The notes: generated from the sequence alone by a model not told the origin. A stretch of 64,000 bases of DNA from Bosea sp. OAE506 (GCF_040546595.1 NZ_JBEPOB010000001.1:2915001-2979000); one strand, 5' to 3'; positions 7,752 to 17,900 are shown, numbered from the stretch's first letter. Numbers and translations are program-made.

Positions 7752-9317
7752 ATGGCGAGAATGACCGAGACAGCCATCAATCCCTATGATGCCGTCGCCT
7801 ATCCCGGCCACGCCTTTGCGCAGACCCATCCGGCGCGGCTGGCGACCATCGCGCATCTCCATGGGCTGGAAGCGGCGTCACCGCACCGGATGCGGGTGCT
7901 CGAACTCGGCTGCGGGCGTGGCGGCAACCTGCTGCCGATGGCGGCGCAGTATCCGCAGAGCGATTTCGTCGGGCTGGATCTGAGCGGCAGCGCCATCGCC
8001 CGGGCGCGCACCGCCCAGGCGGAGCTGGGGCTCGGCAACATCGCCTTTCACCACCGCGACATCCTGGAGGTCGGCGAGGAGCTCGGCTCCTTCGACTACA
8101 TCCTCGTCCACGGTGTCTATTCCTGGGTGCCGGACATCGTGCGCGAGGCGATCCTGGCGGTGTTCGGCCGGCTGCTGACGGCGCGGGGAATCGCCTATGT
8201 CAGCTACAACGCCTTGCCGGGCTGCCGGCTGCGCGATCTCGCGCGCGACGTCATGCTCTATGCCACGCGCGACGTGCACGAGCCCGAGGAGCGCGTGCGC
8301 GTCGCGCGGGCTGCGCTTGCGGCCTTCGCGGAGGCCAGCGATGGCGAGACGTTTCATGGCGCGTCCCTGCGGCAGCGGCTGCGCCAGCTCGCCGACACGC
8401 CCGACAATGTGCTCTATCACGACGATCTCAATCCCGGCGCGCGCGCCTTCGCACTGCATGAGGTGCTCGATGCAGCGGCGCGGCACGGGCTGCAGTTCCT
8501 GGCGGAGGCCTCCTTCCCCAACCAGTTCGGCGCGGCGAAGGGGCCTGCCCAGGCCATGCTGGCCGGCATTCCGGTCGAGGACGCCGTGCATCGCGAGCAG
8601 ACGCTCGACCTGCTGATCGGCCGCGCCTTCCGCGAAACGCTGCTCTGCCGGCAGGATATCGTGCTGAGGCGCGGGATCGGGCGCAGCTCGCTCCAGCCTT
8701 ATCACCTCGCCGCCAGCACCCGTCTGGTCGAGCCGGGCGAAGGCGAGGATGCCCGGCCGGGTGTCGATCGCTTCGAGTTCGACGAGGGCATCCGGCTCTC
8801 GGTCGACCTGCCGCTCTGCAAGGCGGTGCTGCGCCGCCTTGGGCAGGCCTGGCCGGCCAGCATCGCCTTCGAGCGGCTCGTCGCGCTGGCGGTCGCGGAT
8901 GTCGGGGCCGAAACGGGGTCTGACCCGGCCGGGGAGATCGGACGGCTGGAGGACGCGCTGCTCGCGATCTTCCGGGCAGGTCTGCTCGATGTCCGGTTGG
9001 AGGCGCCACCGCTAACGACGACGGTCTCCGAGCGGCCGCTGGCCAGCCCGCTGGCGCGCTGGCAGGCGACGACGGCGCGCGAGGTCACCGATCTGCGCCA
9101 CCGCATGGTCGCGCTCGACGGCGTCATCGTGCGCAAATTCGTCTGCCTCCTCGACGGCACCCGCGACGAGGCCCGTCTGCTGGCGGATCTCAACGCCTTC
9201 CTCGACGAGGCGCACGGCTCCGGCGCCGATGTCGGAAACCTGCTGCGGCGGGCGACGGAGGAGGAGATTGCGGTCCATCTCAAGGATGTCGCCCGGCTGG
9301 GCCTGCTGCAGGCGTGA
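7752..9317 (+). CDS. PKMT-type protein lysine methyltransferase (class I SAM-dependent with regulatory domain)
   Basis: A 521-residue cytoplasmic protein. The N-terminal signature NPYDAVAYPGHAF followed by the SAM-binding motif I LELGCGRGG (residues ~50-58) and FVGLDLSG (motif II) marks a methyltransferase domain (~40-160). The following ~300 residues match the 'methyltransferase regulatory domain' architecture known from rickettsial PKMT1/PKMT2, which methylate lysines of the surface protein OmpB. The start ATG has GGGAGG three bases upstream. Its target here is unknown; the OmpA-domain protein encoded just upstream is a candidate by position only. It is not a DNA methyltransferase: no catalytic N/DPPY or PC motif is seen. 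Confidence 0.85.
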   Translation: MARMTETAINPYDAVAYPGHAFAQTHPARLATIAHLHGLEAASPHRMRVLELGCGRGGNLLPMAAQYPQSDFVGLDLSGSAIARARTAQAELGLGNIAFHHRDILEVGEELGSFDYILVHGVYSWVPDIVREAILAVFGRLLTARGIAYVSYNALPGCRLRDLARDVMLYATRDVHEPEERVRVARAALAAFAEASDGETFHGASLRQRLRQLADTPDNVLYHDDLNPGARAFALHEVLDAAARHGLQFLAEASFPNQFGAAKGPAQAMLAGIPVEDAVHREQTLDLLIGRAFRETLLCRQDIVLRRGIGRSSLQPYHLAASTRLVEPGEGEDARPGVDRFEFDEGIRLSVDLPLCKAVLRRLGQAWPASIAFERLVALAVADVGAETGSDPAGEIGRLEDALLAIFRAGLLDVRLEAPPLTTTVSERPLASPLARWQATTAREVTDLRHRMVALDGVIVRKFVCLLDGTRDEARLLADLNAFLDEAHGSGADVGNLLRRATEEEIAVHLKDVARLGLLQA

Positions 9318-9439
9318 CCGGCGCGGCCCGCCATTGTCGTGAGGGCGGGCGGGCTCTAATCTGCCGCTGCGGCAGCGGTGCGGCCGATGGGGCCGGGGGC
9401 TGCACGGGACGATCCGGGGGGCCGGCCGGATGAGGGCCG

Positions 9440-11059
9440 ATGGGTGAGCGCTTCAGGCAGTTCCAGGCGGCCTATCCCGAAGAGGCCTGCCTCGAGGCGC
9501 TGATGCGCGCGCGCCATGGCGCCAGCGTCCTGACCTGCCCGGCCTGTGGCCGGCCCAGCCGCTTTGCACCGCGCCCGAAGCTGCGCGCCTTCGCCTGCGA
9601 GCATTGCAACTACATGCTCCAGCCCGGTGCCGGCACGGTGCTCGACAACCGCCGCACACCGCTGCAGCTCTGGTTCTTCGCGCTGCGGTTGATGGCGGAG
9701 GAGGGCGCCAAGGGCGCCGTCGGCGTTCTCGAGCGCGAGGCCGGCGTGCCCGCCCTGACGGCCAAGCGGCTGATCGGGGACCTTTCGGCCCTGACCGGGA
9801 AGGCGCCGGACTGGTTCGAGCCGCTGCGCCGCCGCGTGGCCGGGGAGGTTGCACAGCCTGCGGCGGTACCGGGCGGTGCTGCCGGGACGCAGGCGCCGTC
9901 GGGAGGTTCGACCTCCGCGACACCCGCACCCGCCTCTGTGCCATCCCCGACGCGCCGGCGACCCGGGCCAATGCCGCTGATCGCGCTGGCGGCCGGCATT
10001 GCCTGCCTCGTGGCGGCCGTGCTCGCCGTCGCCCTGGCGAAACTGCGCCAGGAGGAGGCGCCGCCCGATCCGGAGATGGTGGCGGTCCTGAGCGCGCCCC
10101 CGCTGCAGACGGCGGCGCTGCCCTCGCTCGTCATCTCCTCGGTCGAGAGCGACCTGGAAGCGGCGCGCGAGGCAACAGAGTTCGCGCTCAAGGCCGATCC
10201 CAGCCTGGCGCAGATTCGCGAGCAGGCGGCGCCGCCGGAAATCCCGGTCGTGCCGCTCGCGCTGCCGCCGGCCAACATCCTGCTGGTGCCGCCCAAGCTG
10301 CCGGGGTTGCCTGCGGGCGCGGCACCGTCGCGCATTCCGCAAGCGCCGATCACGAGCGGCGGCGACCCCGAGCAGTTGCTGACCTTCGGGCCGATCCGGA
10401 TCCGGCGGCATCTGGTCGAGACCATCGTGCGCGCCGGCAAGGTCGTGGGTGCCGATCCGACGCTGCTGATGGCGGTGGCGGACAAGGAATCGTCCTTCTC
10501 GACCTCGGTGCAGGCCAAGACCTCCTCCGCGACTGGGCTCTACCAGTTCATCGAGCAAACCTGGCTCGGCGTCGTCAGCGAGTTCGGGGCCAGGCACGGG
10601 CTGGCGGCGGAGGCGAAGCTGATCGGCCGCAACGGCCGGCAGTTCTTCGTGGCGGATGCGGCCGAGCGCCAGCGCATCCTCGATCTCAGGCGCGAGCCCT
10701 ATCTCTCGGCGCTGCTGGCGGGCGAAATGCTGAAGCGGGACACGCTGCGGCTGGAAAAAGCGATGGGGCGCCATCTCACCGGCGGCGAGATTTACCTGAT
10801 CCATTTCCTCGGGCCGGACGCCGCCCAGACCTTCATCGAGACAATGGAGGAAACGCCGGACGCCAAGGCGGCCGAGTTGCTGCCGCGGCCCGCCCAGGCA
10901 AACCGGCCGATCTTCTATGCGGATGCCGGCGGCGAGACCAAGACGCTGTCGGTCTCGGAGGTTCACCGCAAGTTCAACGAGATGATCAAGCTCAGGCTCG
11001 ACCGCTACAAGGCCGTGCGACCGGGCGCTCCTGCGGCGGTGGAGCGGGCAAAGAAGTAG
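9440..11059 (+). CDS. Transposase-type zinc ribbon fused to a membrane-anchored lytic transglycosylase (SLT) domain
   Basis: A 539-residue protein. Residues ~5-115 resemble the N-terminal zinc-ribbon region of IS1595-family transposases: YPEEACLEALMRARHG, then CPAC and, 24 residues on, CEHC, then GTVLDNRRTPLQLWFFALRLM and a helical repeat. There is no DDE nuclease domain. Residues ~170-195 form a transmembrane helix (PLIALAAGIACLVAAVLAVA). After a Pro-rich linker, residues ~335-440 form an SLT-type domain: VGADPTLLMAVADKESSF carries the catalytic Glu, followed by ATGLYQFIEQTW. Topology should put the zinc ribbon in the cytoplasm and the muralytic domain in the periplasm. T6SS clusters often carry a dedicated peptidoglycan hydrolase to let the membrane complex pass the wall; that role is inferred. 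Confidence 0.85.
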   Translation: MGERFRQFQAAYPEEACLEALMRARHGASVLTCPACGRPSRFAPRPKLRAFACEHCNYMLQPGAGTVLDNRRTPLQLWFFALRLMAEEGAKGAVGVLEREAGVPALTAKRLIGDLSALTGKAPDWFEPLRRRVAGEVAQPAAVPGGAAGTQAPSGGSTSATPAPASVPSPTRRRPGPMPLIALAAGIACLVAAVLAVALAKLRQEEAPPDPEMVAVLSAPPLQTAALPSLVISSVESDLEAAREATEFALKADPSLAQIREQAAPPEIPVVPLALPPANILLVPPKLPGLPAGAAPSRIPQAPITSGGDPEQLLTFGPIRIRRHLVETIVRAGKVVGADPTLLMAVADKESSFSTSVQAKTSSATGLYQFIEQTWLGVVSEFGARHGLAAEAKLIGRNGRQFFVADAAERQRILDLRREPYLSALLAGEMLKRDTLRLEKAMGRHLTGGEIYLIHFLGPDAAQTFIETMEETPDAKAAELLPRPAQANRPIFYADAGGETKTLSVSEVHRKFNEMIKLRLDRYKAVRPGAPAAVERAKK

Positions 11060-11107
11060 AGGGGCGGGACGCCCGTCCCGCCAACAACCGGAGAGGGAGA
11101 GCAGGAC

Positions 11108-11389
11108 ATGGCGACGAACCGTTTCGAGCAGGTCGACGAGCCGCAGCCGGACGCGATCACGCTCAGCCTCAGCGCGGGCGATGGGGAAACCCGCGGGCGG
11201 ATCGCTTGCCCGGCGGATCTGGCGGGCGGCCATCTTGTCAATGACTTCCTCAGCGATCCTCTGCCGCCGGTTGAGGCCTTCCGCGCCGCGGTCCGGCTCG
11301 CCAACGAGATCCGGGCGCCGATCGTGGTCGAGGATCCGCAGGGCCTCTGGCAGGAGGAGTGGGGCGTGCTCTATCGCGAGGCGGAGTAA
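11108..11389 (+). CDS. Conserved-looking 93-residue protein of unknown function
   Basis: An acidic 93-residue cytoplasmic protein without signal peptide or membrane segment. The ATG is preceded by GGAGAGGGAGAGCAGGAC, a good ribosome binding site. Pattern of alternating strands and helices (ITLSLSAGDG, AFRAAVRLANEIRAPIVVEDPQ, ending WGVLYREAE). I do not recognise the family. It follows the transglycosylase fusion by 48 bp on the same strand and converges on ppkA with a 30-bp gap. It could be a partner or small chaperone of the upstream gene, but this is only positional. Confidence 0.7.
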   Translation: MATNRFEQVDEPQPDAITLSLSAGDGETRGRIACPADLAGGHLVNDFLSDPLPPVEAFRAAVRLANEIRAPIVVEDPQGLWQEEWGVLYREAE

Positions 11390-11419
11390 CGAGCAGACCG
11401 ACGCTGCCCGCTCCTCTGG

Positions 11420-13456
11420 TCAGTCGATCCGGAAGTAGCGCACGCCGAGCCCGAGCGGGGCGCCCTGGCGTGCCACATCCTGCTTCAGGCTGGCGAAGAA
11501 ATCTGTCGAGGGCGTCGGGTTGGGGCCCGACAGGGCCGGCAGCGGCGCGGCGCTGACGAAGGTCAGGACGGTCTGGGGCCGCGGGCCGCCGCCGGCCGAT
11601 TCCAGCTTGAGATTGAAGGTTGCGCGTCGTCCGTCGCGGCGCAGATAACTGCCGAGATTGTAGACTAGGCCATCGTCCCCGATCAGCACGACGGCGACGT
11701 TGCGGCCGCCGTCATTGTCGATGGTGCCGCTCAGCACATCGCCGCTCTTCATGTTGAAGGCGTTGATCTGCAGCCGCGGCGTGCGATCGATGTTGTCGCC
11801 CAGCGCACGCAGGAAATCCGCCATCGGGCATTGCGCCGCCGTGATCGGCCGCAGATGGATCTGCGCCTCGAAGCCCTGTGCCGCCTTGAAGGCGCTGTCG
11901 AAGGCGACGAAGGGCTCGGTCGCGTTGCCGAAGCCCTCGAGCACCGCGCGTGTCGCCGTGAGTTCGGTGGGCCAGAGGAAGACGCAAGGTCCGCCATTAT
12001 AGGTCGCGATGTAGTTCTGGATGCGGTCCAGCGGCGAGCGCGGCGGCTGGGCCGGGTCGGGACGGCTGGCAGGCAGCGGAGCCTGCACCGCCGGAGGACG
12101 GGAGGGTTCCGGTGTCGGCTGCGGCAGGCGCGGGTCGGGCGGGCTGACCGGGGGCGGTGTGGGCGTCGCGATCGCGACCTGGGGATTGGGCTGCGGCGCC
12201 GGGGGCTGCGGGGGCACTTGGGGAGGCCGCTGTGTCGCGGCGCCGCCAGCTGGCTCACTCAGGGCCGGCGGCGGGTTTGCGGGCGCGGCCGGCGCCGTTG
12301 GCGAGGGTGCGGGCGCGAGCGGCGTCGTGACCGTGGCGGGCACCGGCACGGTGGGTGTGGGCACGGCGGGCGGTTCGACCAGATCCGGCACCCTTGGCTG
12401 GCCCGGCGTCGGGGAAGGGGGCTGGGCCGCCGTGTCGCTGCGGTTCTCGGTGAGGGCCGGCGGCGCGGCGCCGCCAGGCTTCGGCCTGTCGTTCAGCAGC
12501 GTCCAGCCATAGAAGCCGCCGCCCGCGAGGAGTGCGAGCGCAGCGATGCCGGCGACGAGCCGCGTGGAGGAGCCGCCGCCCCCTGCCGCCTTGGCGGGGG
12601 TGCTCGGCGGCTGCCAGGAGGCGACCTCGGACATGTCGGCGAAGCGGTCGGCCGGATCGGGCGCCAGCATGCGCGCGAGCAGCGGGCGGATGCGCGCATC
12701 GATCGCTGACAGGTCGGGGAGGCGGCGGCGCTTGTCGAGGATCTGGACCTGGCTGCCGCCCATGTCGAGCGGCTTGCCGGCCAGCGCCTCGGCCAGCACG
12801 AGCGCGAAGCTGTACATGTCGGAGCGGCCGGTGACATCGCCGCCAAAGAGCCCGAGCTGCTCGGGCGAGACGTAGTTGTATTTGCCGGCGAAGCCGGAGC
12901 CGATCACCGTGCCCTCGCCCAGGATGCTGGAGCGGGCGATGCCGAAATCGATGATCTTGGCGCGGGCGATGCTGCCGCCGGGCAGGATGATATTGTCGGG
13001 CGAGACGTCGCGGTGGACGATGCCCAGCAGATGGGCGGCATGGAGCCCGGGCGCGATGCGTCGGCGCAGGAGGTCGACCTCGTCGACGCTCAGCGGCGCT
13101 TCCTTGATCCGCTCCGAGAGCGGCTGCCCGTCGACGAACTCCATCGCCAGATAGGGCGATTGCGTGCCGGGATCGATGGTGAAGACGTAATAGCGGACGA
13201 TGGCCTCGTTATAGAGGTTGTGCAGGGCGGCGGCCTCGCGCCGGAACAGGGCCAGTGCGGCCTCGTCGCGCGCGAGCTCCGGGCGGATCATCTTGATCGC
13301 CACCGCATCGCCCGTCTGGATGGCGCGGCCCTTGTAGACCTCACCCATGCCGCCGACCGCGATCAGCCGCTCGACCTCGTAGATGCCGTTCAGCGTCGTC
13401 CCGACGGAGACGGCGCCGGCCCGGGGAGCGAAGACGGTGCGCTCGGAGTCGCTCAT
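11420..13456 (-). CDS. ppkA: T6SS-associated Ser/Thr protein kinase PpkA
   Basis: A 678-residue inner-membrane kinase. Residues ~25-280 are a Hanks-type kinase domain: AVGGMGEVYKG loop, AIKMI lysine (K55), FRREAAAL Glu (E74), HRDVSPDN catalytic loop (D150), DFG (D170) and SPEQ. The catalytic loop has Ser where most Ser/Thr kinases have Lys. A transmembrane helix follows at ~299-321, then a ~190-residue Pro-rich stretch and a C-terminal periplasmic domain of ~150 residues. In other bacteria PpkA phosphorylates the FHA protein TagH/Fha to activate T6SS assembly. ATG 13456 overlaps the stop of pppA (ATGA), so kinase and phosphatase are translationally coupled. Confidence 0.93.
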   Translation of the reverse strand: MSDSERTVFAPRAGAVSVGTTLNGIYEVERLIAVGGMGEVYKGRAIQTGDAVAIKMIRPELARDEAALALFRREAAALHNLYNEAIVRYYVFTIDPGTQSPYLAMEFVDGQPLSERIKEAPLSVDEVDLLRRRIAPGLHAAHLLGIVHRDVSPDNIILPGGSIARAKIIDFGIARSSILGEGTVIGSGFAGKYNYVSPEQLGLFGGDVTGRSDMYSFALVLAEALAGKPLDMGGSQVQILDKRRRLPDLSAIDARIRPLLARMLAPDPADRFADMSEVASWQPPSTPAKAAGGGGSSTRLVAGIAALALLAGGGFYGWTLLNDRPKPGGAAPPALTENRSDTAAQPPSPTPGQPRVPDLVEPPAVPTPTVPVPATVTTPLAPAPSPTAPAAPANPPPALSEPAGGAATQRPPQVPPQPPAPQPNPQVAIATPTPPPVSPPDPRLPQPTPEPSRPPAVQAPLPASRPDPAQPPRSPLDRIQNYIATYNGGPCVFLWPTELTATRAVLEGFGNATEPFVAFDSAFKAAQGFEAQIHLRPITAAQCPMADFLRALGDNIDRTPRLQINAFNMKSGDVLSGTIDNDGGRNVAVVLIGDDGLVYNLGSYLRRDGRRATFNLKLESAGGGPRPQTVLTFVSAAPLPALSGPNPTPSTDFFASLKQDVARQGAPLGLGVRYFRID

Positions 13457-14265
13457 GGCGTGTCGGTTTCCTGCATGCGCATATTCGGCATCCACCGCGT
13501 CGTCCGGTTCTCCCTGCGGGTATAGCGCATGACGATCACCGTGACATTGTCGCGCGCGCCGCGCTGGAGCGTGAGCTGCAGCAGGCCGTTGCAGGCCTGC
13601 TGGGCGCCGGCCTCCTCGACCGTCGCCAGGATCTCGTCCTCCGCGACATGCTCGGTCAGCCCGTCCGAGCAGAGCACGAAGACGTCACCATCCTCGATCT
13701 CGCCGCTGTCGAGGTCGAGCTCCGGCTGGTCGTGGACGCCGATTGCCCGCGTGATGACGTGGCGTCGCGGCGAGAGCTTCGCCTCGGCGGGGGTGAGAAC
13801 GCCGCGCTCGACGAGATCCTGGACCTCGGTGTGATCGCGCGACAATTGTAGGATCTGACCGGCACGGACGAGATAGATCCGGCTGTCGCCGCACCAGACG
13901 CAGGCGAAATGGCGCTCATGGACGAGCAGTACCGCCAGCGTCGAGCCCATCGGGGCGCCATTGCCCTCGGCGATGTGGCGGCGCAGATCGGCATTGGCCT
14001 GCAGCACGCCGGCCTCCAGCCGCGCCAGCAGATCGGGCGCCGACTGCGTCGGGCCGATGCTTTCGATCGCGTGCGCGACGGTGGCGCTGGCGAGCGCACC
14101 GTTCTCGTGGCCGCCCATGCCGTCGGCCACCGCCCAGATCCCGAACTCCGGCCGGACGACCAGATTGTCCTCATTGGCGCTGCGCACGCGCCCGACATGG
14201 CTGACGGCGCCGGTCTCGAAGGGCAGCGCCGCCCGGCCGAGATCGTTCTGCCCGAGATCGCTCAT
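13453..14265 (-). CDS. pppA: T6SS-associated PP2C-type Ser/Thr phosphatase PppA
   Basis: A 270-residue cytoplasmic metal-dependent phosphatase of the PPM/PP2C family. Metal-binding motifs are all present: SANEDN (D33), VADGMGGHENG (D48), CGDSR (D126), CSDGL (D200) and GARDNVTVI (D238). It reverses PpkA phosphorylation in T6SS threonine-phosphorylation control. Its ATG overlaps the tagF stop and its stop overlaps the ppkA start, each by 4 bp. Confidence 0.95.
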   Translation of the reverse strand: MSDLGQNDLGRAALPFETGAVSHVGRVRSANEDNLVVRPEFGIWAVADGMGGHENGALASATVAHAIESIGPTQSAPDLLARLEAGVLQANADLRRHIAEGNGAPMGSTLAVLLVHERHFACVWCGDSRIYLVRAGQILQLSRDHTEVQDLVERGVLTPAEAKLSPRRHVITRAIGVHDQPELDLDSGEIEDGDVFVLCSDGLTEHVAEDEILATVEEAGAQQACNGLLQLTLQRGARDNVTVIVMRYTRRENRTTRWMPNMRMQETDTP

Positions 14266-14969
14266 GATGCGGCCCGCCCCGGTTCGAGGAACGTGTCGAA
14301 ACGGCCGGTCAGCAGCCCGGCGAAGAGGTGAGGGTCCGGCAGGCCGTGCCCCACGAGCGCGAGCGGCTCGAAATTCTCGCCGCCCACGGTCCAGAAGCAG
14401 GTCGCATGGGCATAGGCGCGGGCATGGTCCTCGACACGCAGCGCGGCGAGCCGGGCGGGGAAGCCGGCCGCATCCAGCGCCGTGACGATGGTGCCGTCCG
14501 GGAGGCGCACCATCTCCTCAGGCGGCAGCGCCAGCAGCGCGTCATTGGGGACGGCCAGCTGCGCCAGACGTTCCGAGACGGCCTCGAAGCTCGCTCCCGG
14601 ATCGAGCGCCTGCAGCAGAAAGTCCTCGACCCCGGCATACCAGGCGTCCTGCGGGTCGAGCTCGGGATGGGGGATCGCACCGCCGGGCTGCGCCAGCGCG
14701 AAGACGGTGAGCGGGAAATACCGGCCGACGCCGTCGACGGAGGGCATGAAGGCCCCGGCGACGGCCTGCCCGCACAGGCCCTGGCCGAGCCAGAAACGCC
14801 AGATCGGCGCGTTGAGGAAGGCCTCCTGCCAGCCGCCAGCCAGTGCGAGGCGGCTCGCGGTCAGCCCGCCCTGAAGCCAGGTCTCGTAGACCTTGAGGAA
14901 GCCAGCCGGGGCGTTGACCGCGATGAAGTCGCGCTTGGCCGGCAGCTTCCCGAACAGGCCGCAGCTCAT
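14262..14969 (-). CDS. tagF: T6SS-associated protein TagF (ImpM)
   Basis: A 235-residue cytoplasmic protein of the TagF/ImpM family, recognised by the N-terminal signature GLFGKLPAKRDFIAVNAP, the AFLNAPIWRFWL stretch and GVGRYFPLTVFA. TagF is a post-translational repressor of T6SS assembly in Pseudomonas and Agrobacterium; in some species it is fused to PppA, here the two are separate but overlap by 4 bp. It starts 4 bp after the tssM stop. Confidence 0.93.
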   Translation of the reverse strand: MSCGLFGKLPAKRDFIAVNAPAGFLKVYETWLQGGLTASRLALAGGWQEAFLNAPIWRFWLGQGLCGQAVAGAFMPSVDGVGRYFPLTVFALAQPGGAIPHPELDPQDAWYAGVEDFLLQALDPGASFEAVSERLAQLAVPNDALLALPPEEMVRLPDGTIVTALDAAGFPARLAALRVEDHARAYAHATCFWTVGGENFEPLALVGHGLPDPHLFAGLLTGRFDTFLEPGRAAS

Positions 14970-14973
14970 CGCC

Positions 14974-17900
14974 TCAGATCCCCGACGGGCAGCGGATCTC
15001 CCGCAAAGCGGGCAGGATCAGCGGATTCTTGAGCGAGCCGACGCCGAACTGGTAGCCGACCTGGCGCCCGCCCGCCGCCAGCGTCAGCCCGATATTGTCG
15101 CCCTGGCGCAGCACCGAGCCGGTGTCGAGCAGGCGGAAGAAGGACCAGACGCCGTCGCGCTCGAAGAGCTTGACCTCGCCGGACGGCGCGCTCGGCCCCG
15201 AGGAGAAGAAGCCGCCGCCGAAGACGCCGCCGCCGCTTGCCCCGCCCAATGTCAGCGTGATCGCGGTGCGGCCGACGCCGGCGCCCGGCCACATCACCGG
15301 GGCGGGCGTGTTGACGCCCTGCTGGCTCGTCACGGTGAAGCCGTTGATCTCGAGCTTGGCATTGGCAGCGTCGGCGGAGAGGGCGGTCGGTACCACGATC
15401 ATCTGGAAGGAGGGCAGGTTGCCGCCGGTCGGGAAGAAGGCCTCGCGGATCTCGCTCGCGCGTTGGAATTCGCGCAGCGTCGTTGCCGAGAGCGAGCGGG
15501 CGACGCGGCTGTCGACGCGCCAGTTCCACTGCGCCTTGGAGCTGTCGACATAGGGTTCGAGCCGCTCCTTGTAGAACTTGTCCATGATGCCGCCGGGCGC
15601 GAACAGGCGGGCGAAATCGGCCAGCGGCACATCGCGCGTGCTGCCCTTCACGAAGGGGTAGCGGTTGGTCAGGATCTCCGTGCAGACGCGGCTGACCTGG
15701 TCGCCCAGCGCCTGGCGCAGCAGGGCGACAGTGGCGCCCGTGGCATCGCCCTCGAAATCGTTGACGGCTGCAACGACCATGGCGCCGAAGGGAGCTGGAT
15801 AGCGCGAGGAATTGGCGCGCAGCGTCGCGATCAGCGGCACCAGCGCGGCATTGGCCGCGGCCGACTGGGCCGGGTTGGTCGCCGCCATGGCGAGGTTCTG
15901 GTTGATCTCGGACAGGACCTGCAAAAGCTGGTCGACCGGGCGGCGGCCGAGATCGCCCTCGACCAGGACATGGAAGGGCTTGAACTGGCTCTCGATATCG
16001 GCGCCGAGCGCCTCGTTGCCGCCGCCCCCGAGCACGCGCTCGACGCCGGGCGCACTGAGCGGGAGGTTGGTGCCGAGCCGGTTCAGCGCCTCGCTGGCGC
16101 GCTTTTCGAGCACGTCGGTCGCCGCCTGCGCCGCCGCCTTCTTCACCGAGGCGCGCTCCTTGGTGAGCTGCGTCTCGTCGCGGACGGATTCGAGGATCTG
16201 CTTGAAGGGCGAGGTCGGCGCCGCCATCGCGCTGAGCGCCACATATTGCGGCTTGTCGGCGTTGAGCGGACGCAGCTTGAGCCGGGCGAGCGTGCGCTGC
16301 CAGGAGGCGACGAAATCGCGGCTGTAGAGCTTCAGCAGGTCCTGGAAGAGCGTGGCGTATTGCGAGACGATCGCCTGCTGGTCGACATTCTCGCCGAGCA
16401 CCCAGCGCTCCTTCTCGATCCGGTCGCCGATATCGCCGAGGCGGTCGACGAAGGCGTTCTGGAAGCCGTCATAGGTGTAGAAATAGGGCACGCGGACCGC
16501 GTCGAGGTCCTCGCCGCCCACTCCTTCGAAAGCCAGGCGCACGTCGGAGCCGCCGCGACGCGCGGCGACCCAGTCCTTCTGGCTCTGGGAGCGGGCCTGG
16601 GTGCGCAAGAGCTCATAGGCGCGTTCCGCGATGCTGAGGCGGCGCAGCGTGCGCTGGCTGTTCTCGATCAGGGACTGGTTGAGCTTGACCAGCGGCTCGG
16701 CCTCGCCATCGTCGAGATCGAGCATCGCGACCAGATGCTCTTCCAGCGCCTCGCGGCCCTTGGCGTTGGCGGCGCCGGGGAAGAGGTTTTCGGCCCAGTC
16801 CAGCCGCATCCAGGCGATGACGAGGTCGCGGTCGAGCTTCGCCTGGCCGCCGACCATCATGTAGACCTTGAGCGCCTCGTAGACGAAGCCGGGATTGGTC
16901 TGGTTGGCCTCGAGCTGCTCCTCCAGCCGGAAGATGATGCGCGAGCGCAGCATCCGCTCCAGCGCCTGCTGATAGGTCAGTTCGGCCGCGTTCTGGAGCC
17001 GGTCGCGCTGGCTCAGGCCGAAGGTGGCGGCCACCGGCGTGGGTTCCTCGCGGGTGGCATAGCCCGCCGGCAGATGCCGCAGCTTGTGCAGCAGGGGCAG
17101 CACGCGGCTGAAATTGCGCTCGGAGATCGTCGTCTCCTGGAGCACGGGGGCAGCGCTGGCGCGGTAATCCGAGAGGCCGTAATTGGTCGCGGTGATCAGG
17201 TCGCTGTTGCGCGAGAAGCTCGTCCACCACAGGCCGAGTGCGGCGAGCGAAACCAGCGCCACGGCGGCAAATCCGGCCGCCCGCAGCAGGGTGGCGCGCC
17301 GTGCGGCGCCGAGATCGGTCGAGACCCAGCCAGCCTCGCCGATGACGACCTTCTGGAGCAGGTCGGTGAGGAAATAGCTCTTGCCGCGGCCGGAATAGGC
17401 GCCTGCGCTGGCGTGGCTGCTGCCGAAATTGCGCGAGAGCGCGCCGATCAGCTGGTCGATCGGCGTGCCCTCCTGCGTCCCGGAGGTGAAGTAGAAGCCG
17501 CGCAGCGTGGCGTTGGCGTGGTAGCGCGTCGGCTCGAAGACGCGGCCGAGGAAGTCGTTGATCGAGCGCTTCAGCGTCGCCATCTGGCTCGGGAAGCCGA
17601 AGATCTGGGCGCGCGCGGTCGGGTTGGCCTCGTCCTGAAGGCGATCCGGCAGCCGCTCGTTCAGCCGCGCGATCAGCGCGTCGTATTCGGGCGCGACATC
17701 GCCGATCATGTTGCGGGTCTTGTCGGCGGTCTGGAAGGTGTGGCCCCAGACCATGCGGCGCTGCGGCTCCGAGAGCGCGCCGAAGAACTCGTTGAAGCCC
17801 GCGATCAGGTCGGATTTGGTGAAGATCGCATAGACCGGGAAATCGACCTTCAGCCGCTCGTTCAGCTCGAGCAGGCGGTTGCGGATCGCGTCGGCATGGG

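Noticed and set aside
7752..9317. Restriction-modification DNA methyltransferase
   Set aside because: SAM motif I is of the class I protein/small-molecule type and catalytic DNA-methylase motifs are absent; no restriction gene nearby.
9440..9780. Insertion sequence of the IS1595 family
   Set aside because: Only the zinc-ribbon part is present, there is no DDE domain, no terminal inverted repeats or target duplication, and the frame continues into a transglycosylase.
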